From assembly GCA_028768525.1 (NCBI GenBank), contig CP054837.1, positions 3,406,001-3,470,000 of the forward strand: a stretch of 64,000 nucleotides of DNA, in the 5' to 3' direction. The notes beneath the pieces are model-generated. The model saw only the letters and a list, made by a program, of their open reading frames with translations, made no database searches and had not been told where the DNA came from. The stretch is from Desulfobacter sp. (GTDB taxonomy: Bacteria; Desulfobacterota; Desulfobacteria; Desulfobacterales; Desulfobacteraceae). Every line of letters starts with the position of its first letter. Positions within the stretch are counted from its first letter, which is position 1. The translations under genes were made by a program, and so were the position numbers. Shown one piece after another: positions 36,844-44,873 of the stretch.

Positions 36844-37256
36844 TAGAAGGATTTGTACAATGATGGTATTCATGTAATAGTCGGTTCATTGAATGTTGTA
36901 AACAGGGCAGGCATTGATAACACCCCTCAGACTTATTGAATTATGATGTATCCTGAATGGCGGTTAGATTTAAGGCCACCTCTAATAATCGTCTTTTGTT
37001 TCGATTTCTTCGTTGCAGGATCTTTGGCATATTTTCTGCTTTCTGCAAGCCCCCCTGAAAACAAAGTTGCCCTTCAAGACCTTTTCAAACCCGTTACTTC
37101 TTCCCTTTCCAGAGTATTTTTCTAACCTCTTCTTGTTGAATTTTTAAATTAAAACAGATTATAATTCAACATACAGTACTGTTTGCCGTGCTTAGAGTTT
37201 TATGAAATTACCCACATATCCGAACCGTAACAGCTAAAAAATTGCAGGTGACGCGT
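36844..37256. other. AT-rich intergenic stretch without a supported gene
   Basis: This stretch of 413 bases separates the AT-rich phosphatase gene from a solute-binding protein gene. A 60-codon open frame at 36943-37125 has a hydrophobic N-terminus but no ribosome site and no recognisable family, so I do not call it. No RNA gene or clear repeat was seen. Confidence 0.5.
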
Positions 37257-38018
37257 ATGAAAATTCGCATAATAATGTTTTTAGTTTCCCTTGGAATTCT
37301 TGATGCTTTCTCCGCCAGTCCTTCAAAGACTCAAATTATCCGATTGGTACAGAATGAACGTTTTCCAATGGCATCGGCAAGTCTCCCCTATGGCGGGTTT
37401 GCATGCAGGGTTGCTAAAGAAGCCTTTGCACTTCACGGACATAAAATGACCATTGCCTGGCATCCTACGAAACGGGTACTGATAATGGTGAAAAAAGGCG
37501 CCGCTGATATGTCTTTGGGATGGCGGAAAACACCGGAACGGGAATCTTCCTTTACTTTCAATGACGCCCCTTTGATTTCGTCAGCAACCAGCTTTTATTA
37601 TCTCAAGGGCACAGATTTTACCTGGAATACCATCCAGGATCTTTCCATGTTCAGGATTGGATACCGTATAGGGGCCAAGACCGTGCCAAAAGCGTTTTGG
37701 GACGCTGTAAACTCCGGTGACCTGGTGCTGGATAAAGTGGCGACAGATCAACTGAATGTAAAAAAACTTATGACCCGCAGGATTGATGTGATGATCGGAA
37801 ACCCCATCACAACCCCCTTTCTTTTGAAAAAAATGCTGACCCCTGAACAGCAGTCACAAATTACAGTCCACCCCAAGCCCCTTCTTGAAGATAAATATTA
37901 TGCCGTGTTTAACAAACAATTTTCCCCTAAGCTTATCCAGACCTTTGATGACGGCATTCGGCAGCTGCGGGAAAACGGATTATTTGAAAAATGGCGCATC
38001 GAGGCACTGCAACAATGA
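37257..38018 (+). CDS. Periplasmic solute-binding protein (SBP_bac_3 type)
   Basis: 253 residues from the ATG at 37257, with AGGTGA five bases upstream. A signal peptide (MKIRIIMFLVSLGILDAFS) is followed by a type II periplasmic-binding fold: MASASLPYGGFACRVAKEAF, ADMSLGWRKTPERE, a mid hinge, and C-terminal FDDGIRQLRENGLFEKW. No ABC permease is nearby, so it may be an orphan sensor-type binding protein. It is followed by a related but broken gene. Confidence 0.82.
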   Translation: MKIRIIMFLVSLGILDAFSASPSKTQIIRLVQNERFPMASASLPYGGFACRVAKEAFALHGHKMTIAWHPTKRVLIMVKKGAADMSLGWRKTPERESSFTFNDAPLISSATSFYYLKGTDFTWNTIQDLSMFRIGYRIGAKTVPKAFWDAVNSGDLVLDKVATDQLNVKKLMTRRIDVMIGNPITTPFLLKKMLTPEQQSQITVHPKPLLEDKYYAVFNKQFSPKLIQTFDDGIRQLRENGLFEKWRIEALQQ

Positions 38019-38060
38019 CAGCACATTATAAATCACCATATTAAACAGGAGGAGGAAGGG

Positions 38061-38519
38061 ATGGTTTATAAAATCAAAAGGATAGCAATTGTTCTTTTTG
38101 TCTTATTTGCTGCAATTCAATGCGCCAACGGACAAGAGATTAAAACACTCTCCGCCACGACACTTTTGAATTTTGCACCCCATGCTTTTCCCCTCCCCGG
38201 CTCTGATAAAAATCTGATGAATGAGGTGATAAAACCGGGAAACGATTCAAGGCGGCTTCAAGTATATGCCTGGGATGTCTTCAGGGAATCACTGCATGCA
38301 ATGGGCTATACTCAGGCCGTGGAAAAGCTGACTCAATGACGTTCTAACTAAAAAAACAGATATTGTTTTCCCCGCCTCATGGAACAAGGAACGCGACAGG
38401 CTTTTTGATTTTTCAAAAGAGCATATCAACAAAGTCGACTATGTGTTTTTTTCCTGAATGAGAATGATGCAGCGAACTGGGTCAATCCTGCGGAGATACC
38501 GTTACAACTGCCCATTTAA
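38061..38519 (+). pseudogene. Frameshifted solute-binding-protein gene, truncated at 3' end
   Basis: It has a good start (GGAGGAGGAAGGG before ATG 38061) and signal peptide (VLFVLFAAIQCANGQ). The frame stops at 38337-38339 after VEKLTQ. A second frame then carries the continuing homology TDIVFPASWNKERDRLFDFS and INKVDYVFFS. A further slip at about 38455 allows FLNENDAANWVNPAEIPLQL. At about 38511 the homology ends abruptly against an integrase fragment in the opposite orientation. At least two frameshifts plus truncation make this a decayed relative of the gene just upstream. Confidence 0.8.
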
Positions 38520-38700
38520 GTTTTTTTACTTCTTGAAGATAAAGCAGGTATTGATAGACTTCCCCTTCGCTGATGCTGTCTGGGGATCGATGATAATATT
38601 TTGCAAGATCCTCAACCGCATGAAGGTATAGTTTTTGGGTGGCACTGGAAAATCTGCGCAATTTTATGTCGTCTATCATTTTTTGTCTCAATGGTGTCAT
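38482..38700 (-). pseudogene. Truncated tyrosine-recombinase (integrase) N-terminal fragment
   Basis: 72 codons with an intact ribosome site (GGAGAGTCAA then ATG). MTPLRQKMIDDIKLRRFSSA and YLHAVEDLAKYYHRSPD are the SAM-like core-binding domain of the integrase type that accompanies IS91-like elements. Homology holds up to KKLKW (residue 63), after which the frame runs into the broken solute-binding gene (AVVTVSPQD). The catalytic domain with its Arg-His-Arg-Tyr residues is missing, so it is inactive. The junction at about 38511 is a recombination scar. Confidence 0.8.
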
Positions 38701-38810
38701 TTGACTCTCCTTTGCTGTGGGTTAAAAAATAACAACAAAGGAAAAATAGACTTATTCGACAAAATTTATCGAGGGTGGGGATTATGGTAGGGGGGATTTG
38801 AAGTAGCGAT

Positions 38811-38859
38811 ATTCGCTGGGTGGTGGGAGAAACACCACCGCAAAGCGGTTTAGTTCAAT
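38811..38859. repeat. Triple-hairpin repeat, copy 1
   Basis: Three small palindromes in a row: AGCGATATTCGCT (38807-38819), GGTGG...CCACC around a GAGAAA-type loop, and CCGC-AAA-GCGG. The last is followed by TTTAGTTCAAT. The stretch 38835-38859 recurs at 39121-39145 with 23 of 25 bases identical, both differences being in the hairpin loop. It lies upstream of the integrase fragment, so a remnant of a mobile-element end is likely. Confidence 0.6.
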
Positions 38860-39103
38860 ACCGGACAAAGTCGATATCGGGTGAATCAATTAAATCTCTT
38901 GAGCTAAACCTGAAGAGAAAAATGTGCAAACCAGATTTTTCATACTCTATGGAAATTGTATTGAACCCCTTGTTTATAAGTAGTTCCACAGTTTCACAAT
39001 GCTAAAAATAAGGCTGCCCAAAAATAGCAACCATGATAATTGAATATCACAGTTCGGCTAAAAGAAGAAACTTTCAATATGCCGACACATTAAAAATTTT
39101 GGG

Positions 39104-39145
39104 TCAGCGGTTGTTCCACCCCACCGCGCAGCGGTTTAGTTCAAT
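39104..39145. repeat. Hairpin repeat, copy 2
   Basis: CCACCGC-GCA-GCGG followed by TTTAGTTCAAT at 39121-39145 repeats 38835-38859 in the same orientation 286 bases away. The stem CCGC/GCGG is conserved while the loop changes (AAA to GCA), as expected if the hairpin is what matters. Upstream GCGGT...ACCGC can add an outer stem. Confidence 0.55.
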
Positions 39146-39294
39146 TGGGGAATAAATTTACTTTGTGAAATTTGGCAAGCTTTTCACAAAAACTTTGAAA
39201 GAGTGTGCCATGAATTCACTTGTACATACATACGAAGAAAAGTAGCGGTTGGCCGGAGGCAAGTTAACAATGCTGAAATTTGTCTGGGTGTTCA

Positions 39295-39428
39295 GGCAGG
39301 GGCAGGGCAAAGGGGCAAAGCGGCGTCGGAGGGCGGACTGCCATGGACGGCAAAGGCCGGCCGGATCGCTCTTCAGGGGGCAGGACGCCCGCTGAAGTTT
39401 AGCTGCGCTCCTTTGCCCTGCCCCTGCC
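39295..39428. repeat. Long inverted repeat with nested hairpins
   Basis: The 19 bases at 39295-39313 pair perfectly with 39410-39428, and three more pairs (one G-U) extend the stem inward. Inside, CTTCAG/CTGAAG (39371-39397) and further G/C-rich arms fold again. CGGGT-CAA-ACCCG follows at 39428-39440. An overlapping open frame (39203-39448) is not credible as protein. It could be a MITE-like insertion, a structured RNA or a strong transcription barrier; nothing here identifies it. Confidence 0.65.
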
Positions 39429-39611
39429 GGGTCAAACCCGAATTCTGAATTCCATGGCCCGGGTTCCGGGCATACTCCTTATTTACTAAATCATCCGTTA
39501 ATGATAGGCTGTTTCTATCTTAAAACGATATCTTGCGGTAATACAAAAGCGACATCCAGGCAAAGGTTGACTCAATAACCGTGCAGTGCCATTCAGTTGG
39601 AGGGTTGCCAG

Positions 39612-41180
39612 ATGGACATGAGCAACAATATCCCAAAGGATCATGTGAATGAGACCTTTCCACTGAATATCGCCATTGTGGGCGGCGGACGGACCTGCCG
39701 GTTTTTCCTTGAACTGATCCATAACGACCCCTTTCCTTTTTTCGATATCAAAATACTGGGCGTGTGCGATAAGAATGCCGGAGCAGAGGGGATGCTGCTG
39801 GCTGAGGAAATGGGGATATATACCACCGGGAACCTCCATGATTTGCTGAATATCGAACGCCTTGACAGTGTCCTGGAGCTGACGGGCAGAAAAAAGGTGC
39901 TTCATGAAATCATCCGGTTGAAACCCCGGGGCGTTGGTGTCCTTGAGTATAATATCTCCAGGATACTGCGCAATCTCCTGGATACGAGCCGGCGGCTGGA
40001 ATCAACCGAACAGAAGCTTGTTGCCGAAAAAGATTTTTCCAATTTGCTGATCCAGCAGAGTACGGCTGCCATCGTCATTATCAATACGGATTTTATCATT
40101 CTCGATGCGAATGATGCCTATCTTAATACGGTGAAAAGGCCAAAAGACAAGGTTATCGGCGCCCATTGCTATGAAATTTCCCACGGGATAAATACGCCCT
40201 GCTCAAGTGCGTTTCCCGGGGTGAAATGCCCCATGCTGGAAACCTTGCGCACCGGTAAAAATGCCCATGTCATCCATGACCATCCCGGGCCGGACGGCCA
40301 TCGGGTGTACTGCAACCTGACCACCTATCCGGTAAGGAATGCCAATGGCGATGTCATACAGGTCATTGAGTTCTGGCGGGATGTTACGGCTGAATTCTCA
40401 GACCGGTGGAACGAACGGGAAAAAAAGCTTAAATCCAACATCCAGAAAATGATCCAGGAAGACCGGATGATCTCTTTGGGCAAGCTGGCGGCAAGCTGCG
40501 CCCATGAAATCAACAACCCCATCCAGGGGCTTTTGACATTTTGTGATTATATGCTGGACACTTTAAATGAAGGGCGTCCCGGGGACGGGCAGCTGAAAAA
40601 GTTCAAAGACCACCTGTCGCTCATGTCAAAGGAACTGGAACGCTGCGGGAACATTGTTTCAGGGCTTCTCTCCTTTTCCCGGGAATCCGCCGTGGAATTC
40701 AGCCATTTAGATTTAAATGAAGTGTTAAATTCCGTCCTCTCCCTGACCCGCCACAAGCTGGAACTCCGAAATATCAAACTGACCACAGGGCTGTACCCTG
40801 CACCGATCCTTCTTGAAGGTGATATCAACCAGCTCCAGCAATGCTTTTTGAATCTGGTTTTCAATGCCATTGAATCCATGCCCGAGGGGGGGGATCTTAT
40901 TGTTACATCCAGGATAGATAAAGAATTCGGGAATGCCTGTGTTGAAATCCGGGATACCGGGTACGGCATCCCGGAAAAGGTAAGGGATAACCTGTTCGAC
41001 CCTTTTTTTACCACAAAGGATGTGGGCAAAGGGACTGGGCTGGGGTTGTCCATTGTGTACGGTGTGGTCAAAAATCACAGGGGGAAGATAAAAATCGACA
41101 GCCGGGAGAAAAAAGGCGCCGCATTTACAATAACCTTCCCAATGGTATCGCCGGCTGCACCGGATGCTAACGGAGGATAG
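39612..41180 (+). CDS. Sensor histidine kinase with N-terminal Rossmann-like domain
   Basis: 522 residues from the ATG at 39612 (GGAGGG upstream). Residues about 12-115 form a nucleotide-binding-type fold opening with NIAIVGGGRTCRFFLEL, followed by GVCDKNAGAEG and DSVLELTGRKKVLHEI. A short coiled coil leads to a PAS domain (about 145-260) with two Cys (HGINTPCSSAFPGVKCPML). HisKA with ASCAHEINNPIQG and HATPase with DTGYGI and GKGTGLGLSIV follow. No membrane helix is seen, so it is a cytoplasmic kinase. It is three bases from an NtrC-type regulator, its obvious partner. The dinucleotide-like domain suggests NAD(H)/redox sensing (inference). Confidence 0.88.
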   Translation: MDMSNNIPKDHVNETFPLNIAIVGGGRTCRFFLELIHNDPFPFFDIKILGVCDKNAGAEGMLLAEEMGIYTTGNLHDLLNIERLDSVLELTGRKKVLHEIIRLKPRGVGVLEYNISRILRNLLDTSRRLESTEQKLVAEKDFSNLLIQQSTAAIVIINTDFIILDANDAYLNTVKRPKDKVIGAHCYEISHGINTPCSSAFPGVKCPMLETLRTGKNAHVIHDHPGPDGHRVYCNLTTYPVRNANGDVIQVIEFWRDVTAEFSDRWNEREKKLKSNIQKMIQEDRMISLGKLAASCAHEINNPIQGLLTFCDYMLDTLNEGRPGDGQLKKFKDHLSLMSKELERCGNIVSGLLSFSRESAVEFSHLDLNEVLNSVLSLTRHKLELRNIKLTTGLYPAPILLEGDINQLQQCFLNLVFNAIESMPEGGDLIVTSRIDKEFGNACVEIRDTGYGIPEKVRDNLFDPFFTTKDVGKGTGLGLSIVYGVVKNHRGKIKIDSREKKGAAFTITFPMVSPAAPDANGG

Positions 41181-41182
41181 GC

Positions 41183-42529
41183 ATGGATAGTAAAATGAGA
41201 CTCATGATCGTGGATGATGAGTTGATCGTCCGGGAATCGCTTTTGAACTGGTTTGGCAAATACGGCCATGAAGTGGATACGGCCGCTTCAGGCGCACAGG
41301 CCCTGGAAAAACTCGAACAAAAGCCGTTTCAGCTTTTGTTTGTGGATATTAAAATGCCGGGTATGGACGGGCTGGAACTGCTGGAAAAGGTAAAAGAGGG
41401 GTATCCGGACACCATGGTGGTGATCATCACCGCCTACGGTTCCATTGAAAGCGCTGTCAAAGCCATGCGCACCGGTGCCAGCGATTACCTGCTCAAACCC
41501 TTCAAGCCGGAACAGCTCTCATTGGTGATGGAAAGAATCATCCGCCAGCAGAAAATCACATCCGAGTATCAATACCTGAAAGGACACCTGGAGCAGATCA
41601 CCCGGTTTGACAATATCATCGGCCAGTCCGCGCCCATGAAAGAATTGTATTCATTGATTCCGGAGGTGGCACAAAGTGATTCCTCGGTACTGATCACCGG
41701 GGAAACCGGCACCGGAAAAGAACTGGTGGCAAAAGCCATCCACGCCAAAAGCCCCAGGGCCCAGCTTCCGTTTATTGCCATCAACTGCGGCGCACTGCCG
41801 GACGCACTCATGGAAAGTGAATTGTTCGGGCATAAAAAAGGGGCGTTTACCGGGGCGGGGCATTCGAGAAAAGGATTTCTTGAGATCGTTTCCGGCGGCA
41901 CCCTGTTTCTGGATGAAATCGGTGATACCAGTGCAAAGATGCAGGTGGACCTGCTCCGGGTCCTGGAGGATAAAAAAATTTTCAGCGTTGGCAGCAATAC
42001 GCCTGTTGAGGTGGATTTCCGCCTGATTTCGGCGACCCGGCAGCACCTTGAAGACCGCATCGTGGAGGGGGGATTCAGGGAGGATTTTTATTACCGGATC
42101 AATGTGATCAGAATTCAGCTGCCCCCCCTGCGGGATCGAAAAGATGATATTCCGATTCTCGCGGCGCATTTTATGGAAAAATACAGCCATGAAACAACAA
42201 AGCATGTGGACAGGATCCGGCCGGATGCCATCACCCTCTTAAAGTCGTATGACTGGCCGGGGAACGTCAGGGAGCTGGAAAATGCCATTGAACGCGCCGT
42301 TGTGCTGAGCAAATCCCGGACACTTGCTGCCGGGGATTTTTCATATCTGCAGCCTGCACGGGCACCGTTTCCCGCCGCGCAGACACTAAAAGCGGTACAA
42401 AAAGAACATATCCTCCGTATCCTTGATGAACAGGACTGGCAGATCACCCGGTCGGCAGAAATCCTCGGCATCAACCGCGTGACACTCCATAAAATCATTA
42501 AACGGGACAATTTGAAAAAACACAGATGA
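41183..42529 (+). CDS. NtrC-family sigma-54-dependent response regulator
   Basis: 448 residues. The receiver domain has phospho-Asp in LLFVDIKMPGMDG and Lys in LLKPFKP. The AAA+ domain carries Walker A GETGTGKE, the sigma-54 contact loop GAFTGA, and Walker B LFLDEIGD. A Fis-type HTH is at the C-terminus (SAEILGINRVTLHKIIKR). It is phosphorylated by the adjacent kinase and is expected to activate sigma-54 promoters. One such promoter with two palindromic upstream sites lies 1.5 kb downstream at 44060-44276. Confidence 0.95.
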   Translation: MDSKMRLMIVDDELIVRESLLNWFGKYGHEVDTAASGAQALEKLEQKPFQLLFVDIKMPGMDGLELLEKVKEGYPDTMVVIITAYGSIESAVKAMRTGASDYLLKPFKPEQLSLVMERIIRQQKITSEYQYLKGHLEQITRFDNIIGQSAPMKELYSLIPEVAQSDSSVLITGETGTGKELVAKAIHAKSPRAQLPFIAINCGALPDALMESELFGHKKGAFTGAGHSRKGFLEIVSGGTLFLDEIGDTSAKMQVDLLRVLEDKKIFSVGSNTPVEVDFRLISATRQHLEDRIVEGGFREDFYYRINVIRIQLPPLRDRKDDIPILAAHFMEKYSHETTKHVDRIRPDAITLLKSYDWPGNVRELENAIERAVVLSKSRTLAAGDFSYLQPARAPFPAAQTLKAVQKEHILRILDEQDWQITRSAEILGINRVTLHKIIKRDNLKKHR

Positions 42530-43053
42530 AAAAACGTATCGGTGTGGTTCCGCTGGGAGAGGTGCCGGAACTCGTAATAAAGGTCATTGCAGCCAATATT
42601 ACGGCCTATTACAAATGGCCGGCCGATGCACTGCCCATGCAGCCCGTTCCCGAGTCCGCCTTTGATGGCGCCAGGCTCAAGTATGATGCCGGTATCGTCA
42701 TCAACAGGCTTGGTGAATTGGATTTTGGGGATTGTTCCAAAATTGTCGCAGTGATGTCCCAGGATCTTTTTATCCCGATTTTCAACTATGTGTACGGCCA
42801 GGCTGTCCAGGGCGGCAGCCTGGCCTTGATTTCACTGTTCCGGCTGGATCGGAACGCAGACGGATCGACCCCTGCGCCTTCCCTGTTCTACGAGCGGGCG
42901 GCCAAGGTCGCCCTCCATGAACTGGGGCATCTGTTCAACCTTTTCCATTGTAACGAAAACAAATGTGTCATGCATTTTACAGGGGGCATTGATGATCTGG
43001 ATAAAATTCCCTTTTACCTCTGCCGGGACTGCGAAAGACGCCTGACCCCCTGA
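42526..43053 (+). CDS. amzA: Archaemetzincin-like zinc metalloprotease
   Basis: 175 residues, ATGA-coupled to the sigma-54 regulator. The zinc site is His131-Glu132...His135...His141 (HELGHLFNLFHC), followed by Cys142, Cys147, Met149 and a C-terminal CRDC. This is the archaemetzincin pattern HExxHxxGx3Cx4CxM...CxxC, except that the conserved Gly is Asn138. It has no signal peptide, so it is cytoplasmic. Archaemetzincins are sparsely distributed in bacteria; its substrate is unknown. Genetic coupling suggests it takes part in the response run by this regulator. Confidence 0.85.
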   Translation: MKKRIGVVPLGEVPELVIKVIAANITAYYKWPADALPMQPVPESAFDGARLKYDAGIVINRLGELDFGDCSKIVAVMSQDLFIPIFNYVYGQAVQGGSLALISLFRLDRNADGSTPAPSLFYERAAKVALHELGHLFNLFHCNENKCVMHFTGGIDDLDKIPFYLCRDCERRLTP

Positions 43054-43072
43054 GGGGGAGGGTATCCCCCTC
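43052..43072. terminator. Palindromic terminator between convergent genes
   Basis: GAGGGGGA (43052-43059) pairs with TCCCCCTC (43065-43072) across a five-base loop, in the 32-base gap between the protease gene and the convergent GcvH-like gene. There is no U-tract, so a weak or Rho-assisted bidirectional terminator is likely. Confidence 0.5.
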
Positions 43073-43085
43073 TCCGGGTGGCAGG

Positions 43086-44009
43086 TTAGCGTTTTTCTGT
43101 CCTCAAAAAGGTCCTTGCCAGGGCGTTCCATCCGATCTGGGGGAAACTGCCGTATACATCATCCACCGGTTCACCGCCCATGGCAGCCAGGGCCTGGTAC
43201 TCAGGCTCGATCAGGTGTAGGAGTTTCTGGCTTTCGCGGTCCGTCCATTCAAGGCTGTCCTTTCCGTAAAAAAGCCCCTTGAGGTTCCGCTTGGGCATAT
43301 TGGGCTCAAGGATACACAGCCAGCCTTCATGGTAAGGATCTTCGTGGACGATTTTGGGGTCGTCCTGGGCTTTGCCGTTGACTGCCAGCACAGCGCCGGT
43401 GATGGGGGAAAATACCGCGGCTTTTTGGTCTGCGCGTGAAAACATCAGCCCGGCCTGATCTTTTTTCAAAACAGCACCGAGGGGGGGGAGTATAATTTCT
43501 GAGAGGGTGCCGAAAAGTTTGACCATGAAATCGTCAAACCCGATCTTTACCCTTCCGCCATGCTCAAACCGCGCCCATGTATGCCCCATGTGATAATAAT
43601 AGCCGTCGGCCAGGAGGTATCCCGATGCCTTTAAGCAGGACGGCTTTGGGCCGAGCAGGGCCATGTCCTCCTCATCCAGCTGCTGGTCAAACTCGCAATG
43701 ATAACATTCATAGTTCATGGCACAGTCCCTCGGTGCACTGATGCGGCCGGTCAGCACGTGGCGGCAGGGATTGTTGGTCCATTTGTATATGTTTTTCAAG
43801 TTTTGCGCCCACCGTGAGCAATTGTCTTGGGAATCCGTATGGGGGGCGGCCTGGATGGTTTTCTGCATGGCCTTGTCAAAGGGACAGGTCCCGCAGTCAT
43901 AGGCGTTGTCGCACATTCTGAAGTGAACAATACCCGCTTTCATCCAGATGCATTCGTTTTCAACAACCTGAAATCCCTTGACCATGGTTTTCTGTTTTTT
44001 GGCTCTCAT
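43086..44009 (-). CDS. Cys-rich protein with C-terminal GcvH (lipoyl-type) domain
   Basis: 307 residues, RBS AAGGAGG. The N-terminal half has two cysteine groups (RMCDNAYDCGTCPFDKAMQ; NPCRHVLTG...RDCAMNYECYHCEFDQ), fit for metal or Fe-S binding. Residues about 140-235 match the glycine-cleavage H protein: GRVKIGFDDFMVKLFGTLSE, then Lys196 in RADQKAAVFSPITG, which aligns with the lipoylated Lys of GcvH, and DPYHEGWLCIL. No GcvP or GcvT is nearby, so it is not an ordinary glycine-cleavage subunit. A sigma-54 promoter lies 51 bases upstream. Confidence 0.82.
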   Translation of the reverse strand: MRAKKQKTMVKGFQVVENECIWMKAGIVHFRMCDNAYDCGTCPFDKAMQKTIQAAPHTDSQDNCSRWAQNLKNIYKWTNNPCRHVLTGRISAPRDCAMNYECYHCEFDQQLDEEDMALLGPKPSCLKASGYLLADGYYYHMGHTWARFEHGGRVKIGFDDFMVKLFGTLSEIILPPLGAVLKKDQAGLMFSRADQKAAVFSPITGAVLAVNGKAQDDPKIVHEDPYHEGWLCILEPNMPKRNLKGLFYGKDSLEWTDRESQKLLHLIEPEYQALAAMGGEPVDDVYGSFPQIGWNALARTFLRTEKR

Positions 44010-44059
44010 TTTGTCCTCCTTTCCGCCTCATGGCTTAAAGCGTTCACCCAAATGAAAGA

Positions 44060-44074
44060 GCAAATCCGGTGCCA
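44060..44074 (-). promoter_or_regulatory. Sigma-54 (-24/-12) promoter for the GcvH-like gene
   Basis: On the minus strand, 44074 down to 44060 reads TGGCACCGGATTTGC, a full match to TGGCAC-N5-TTGC. It is 51 bases upstream of the ATG at 44009 and in the right orientation. This predicts transcription by sigma-54 RNA polymerase, needing an activator such as the NtrC-type protein encoded at 41183. Confidence 0.88.
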
Positions 44075-44179
44075 CAGGGGAAATAAAGAAAAAGGTGCGG
44101 TAATGTGTTTTAAAATCAAGTGGTTATGTTTTGCCCGGGCCTGGGGGACAAAAAAGCCCTGGGAGGCCGGCAGGTGAGT

Positions 44180-44196
44180 TGTAGCTTTTTGCTACA
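44180..44196. promoter_or_regulatory. Palindromic upstream activator site 1
   Basis: TGTAGC-TTTTT-GCTACA, a perfect 6-base inverted repeat with five-base spacer, about 110 bases upstream of the -24 element. Its form and distance suit an enhancer for an NtrC-type activator. A near-identical site lies 80 bases further upstream, roughly on a helical repeat. Confidence 0.7.
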
Positions 44197-44259
44197 TATC
44201 TGTAGGCCTTTTTTGAAGATATCGGTTCAAACAGGGGATGGACAGGCGGTTTGGGCGAA

Positions 44260-44276
44260 TGTTGCTAAATGCTACA
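44260..44276. promoter_or_regulatory. Palindromic upstream activator site 2
   Basis: TGTTGC-TAAAT-GCTACA. It matches site 1 in the right half exactly and in five of six bases of the left half, with the same five-base spacer. The pair points to cooperative binding of one dimeric activator. Confidence 0.65.
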
Positions 44277-44529
44277 TGCCTGTGATAATTTTTACATCTA
44301 TTTCCGTGTGGGCGTTGGATCATGGGCCGGTCGCGAAAAATGCCTGGCGAGCAAGCCCAACAATCAGGATATAACAGCATATATTTTTAGCCAGAGTTCA
44401 GGAACCCTATCCTGCACCTGCCTGTTGTCACCTATCCCTTCCATTACGAATTCGCTTTACAAGAAATTTGAATCACCGTATGATTATTTCATATCTTTAA
44501 TGCCTTGCAAATTCGGAAAGCCGACGGTG

Positions 44530-44871
44530 ATGAATAGACGATTAGGAGCCCTTTTTTTTCTATTGCTTTTTACTACTGCCGTGACCGCGGCCGGAGAAGG
44601 GCTGGGCACTGCCTATTCTGATTTTTCTTCTTTTTTTTCAAAACATGAGAACGGCGAAATTAAGGGCTTTTCTTACGATATCTTTGTGAATGCCCCGGAC
44701 CGCTTTAGGGGCGTGCCCGCCCAATGGCCCCGGATGCCATTTTGTCTGCGCATCAACACCGGGTCAGACGATACGGGTATGCCGGAAAAGTTCAACCGGA
44801 TCGTCAAAAATGTGGCCGGAGACGGCGCCATGGCGAAAATGCTATCCACTTACGACAGAAAGTCGTTCTAG
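44530..44871 (+). CDS. Small secreted protein of unknown function
   Basis: 113 residues from the ATG at 44530 (an upstream in-frame extension to 44269 would bury the signal peptide and overlap activator sites). RRLGALFFLLLFTTAVTAAG is a good Sec signal peptide, so the mature ~95-residue protein is periplasmic. I recognise no family; the remaining part (GFSYDIFVNAPDRFRGVP...) has one Cys. It ends two bases before a membrane sensor-kinase gene, so it may be an accessory sensor or ligand-binding subunit (inference). Confidence 0.55.
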   Translation: MNRRLGALFFLLLFTTAVTAAGEGLGTAYSDFSSFFSKHENGEIKGFSYDIFVNAPDRFRGVPAQWPRMPFCLRINTGSDDTGMPEKFNRIVKNVAGDGAMAKMLSTYDRKSF

Positions 44872-44873
44872 AT

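Noticed and set aside
36943..37125. 60-codon hydrophobic open frame
   Set aside because: No ribosome site, odd composition, no neighbour link.
38337..38339. TGA in the broken solute-binding gene as another selenocysteine codon
   Set aside because: The continuing homology lies in a different frame and the original frame stops again within a few codons, so this is a frameshift.
38807..39145. Integron attC sites
   Set aside because: The hairpins lack the paired core sites expected of attC, and the adjacent integrase fragment is not of the IntI type.
39203..39448. 81-codon open frame with cysteines
   Set aside because: It lies over the long inverted repeat, has no ribosome site and no family resemblance.
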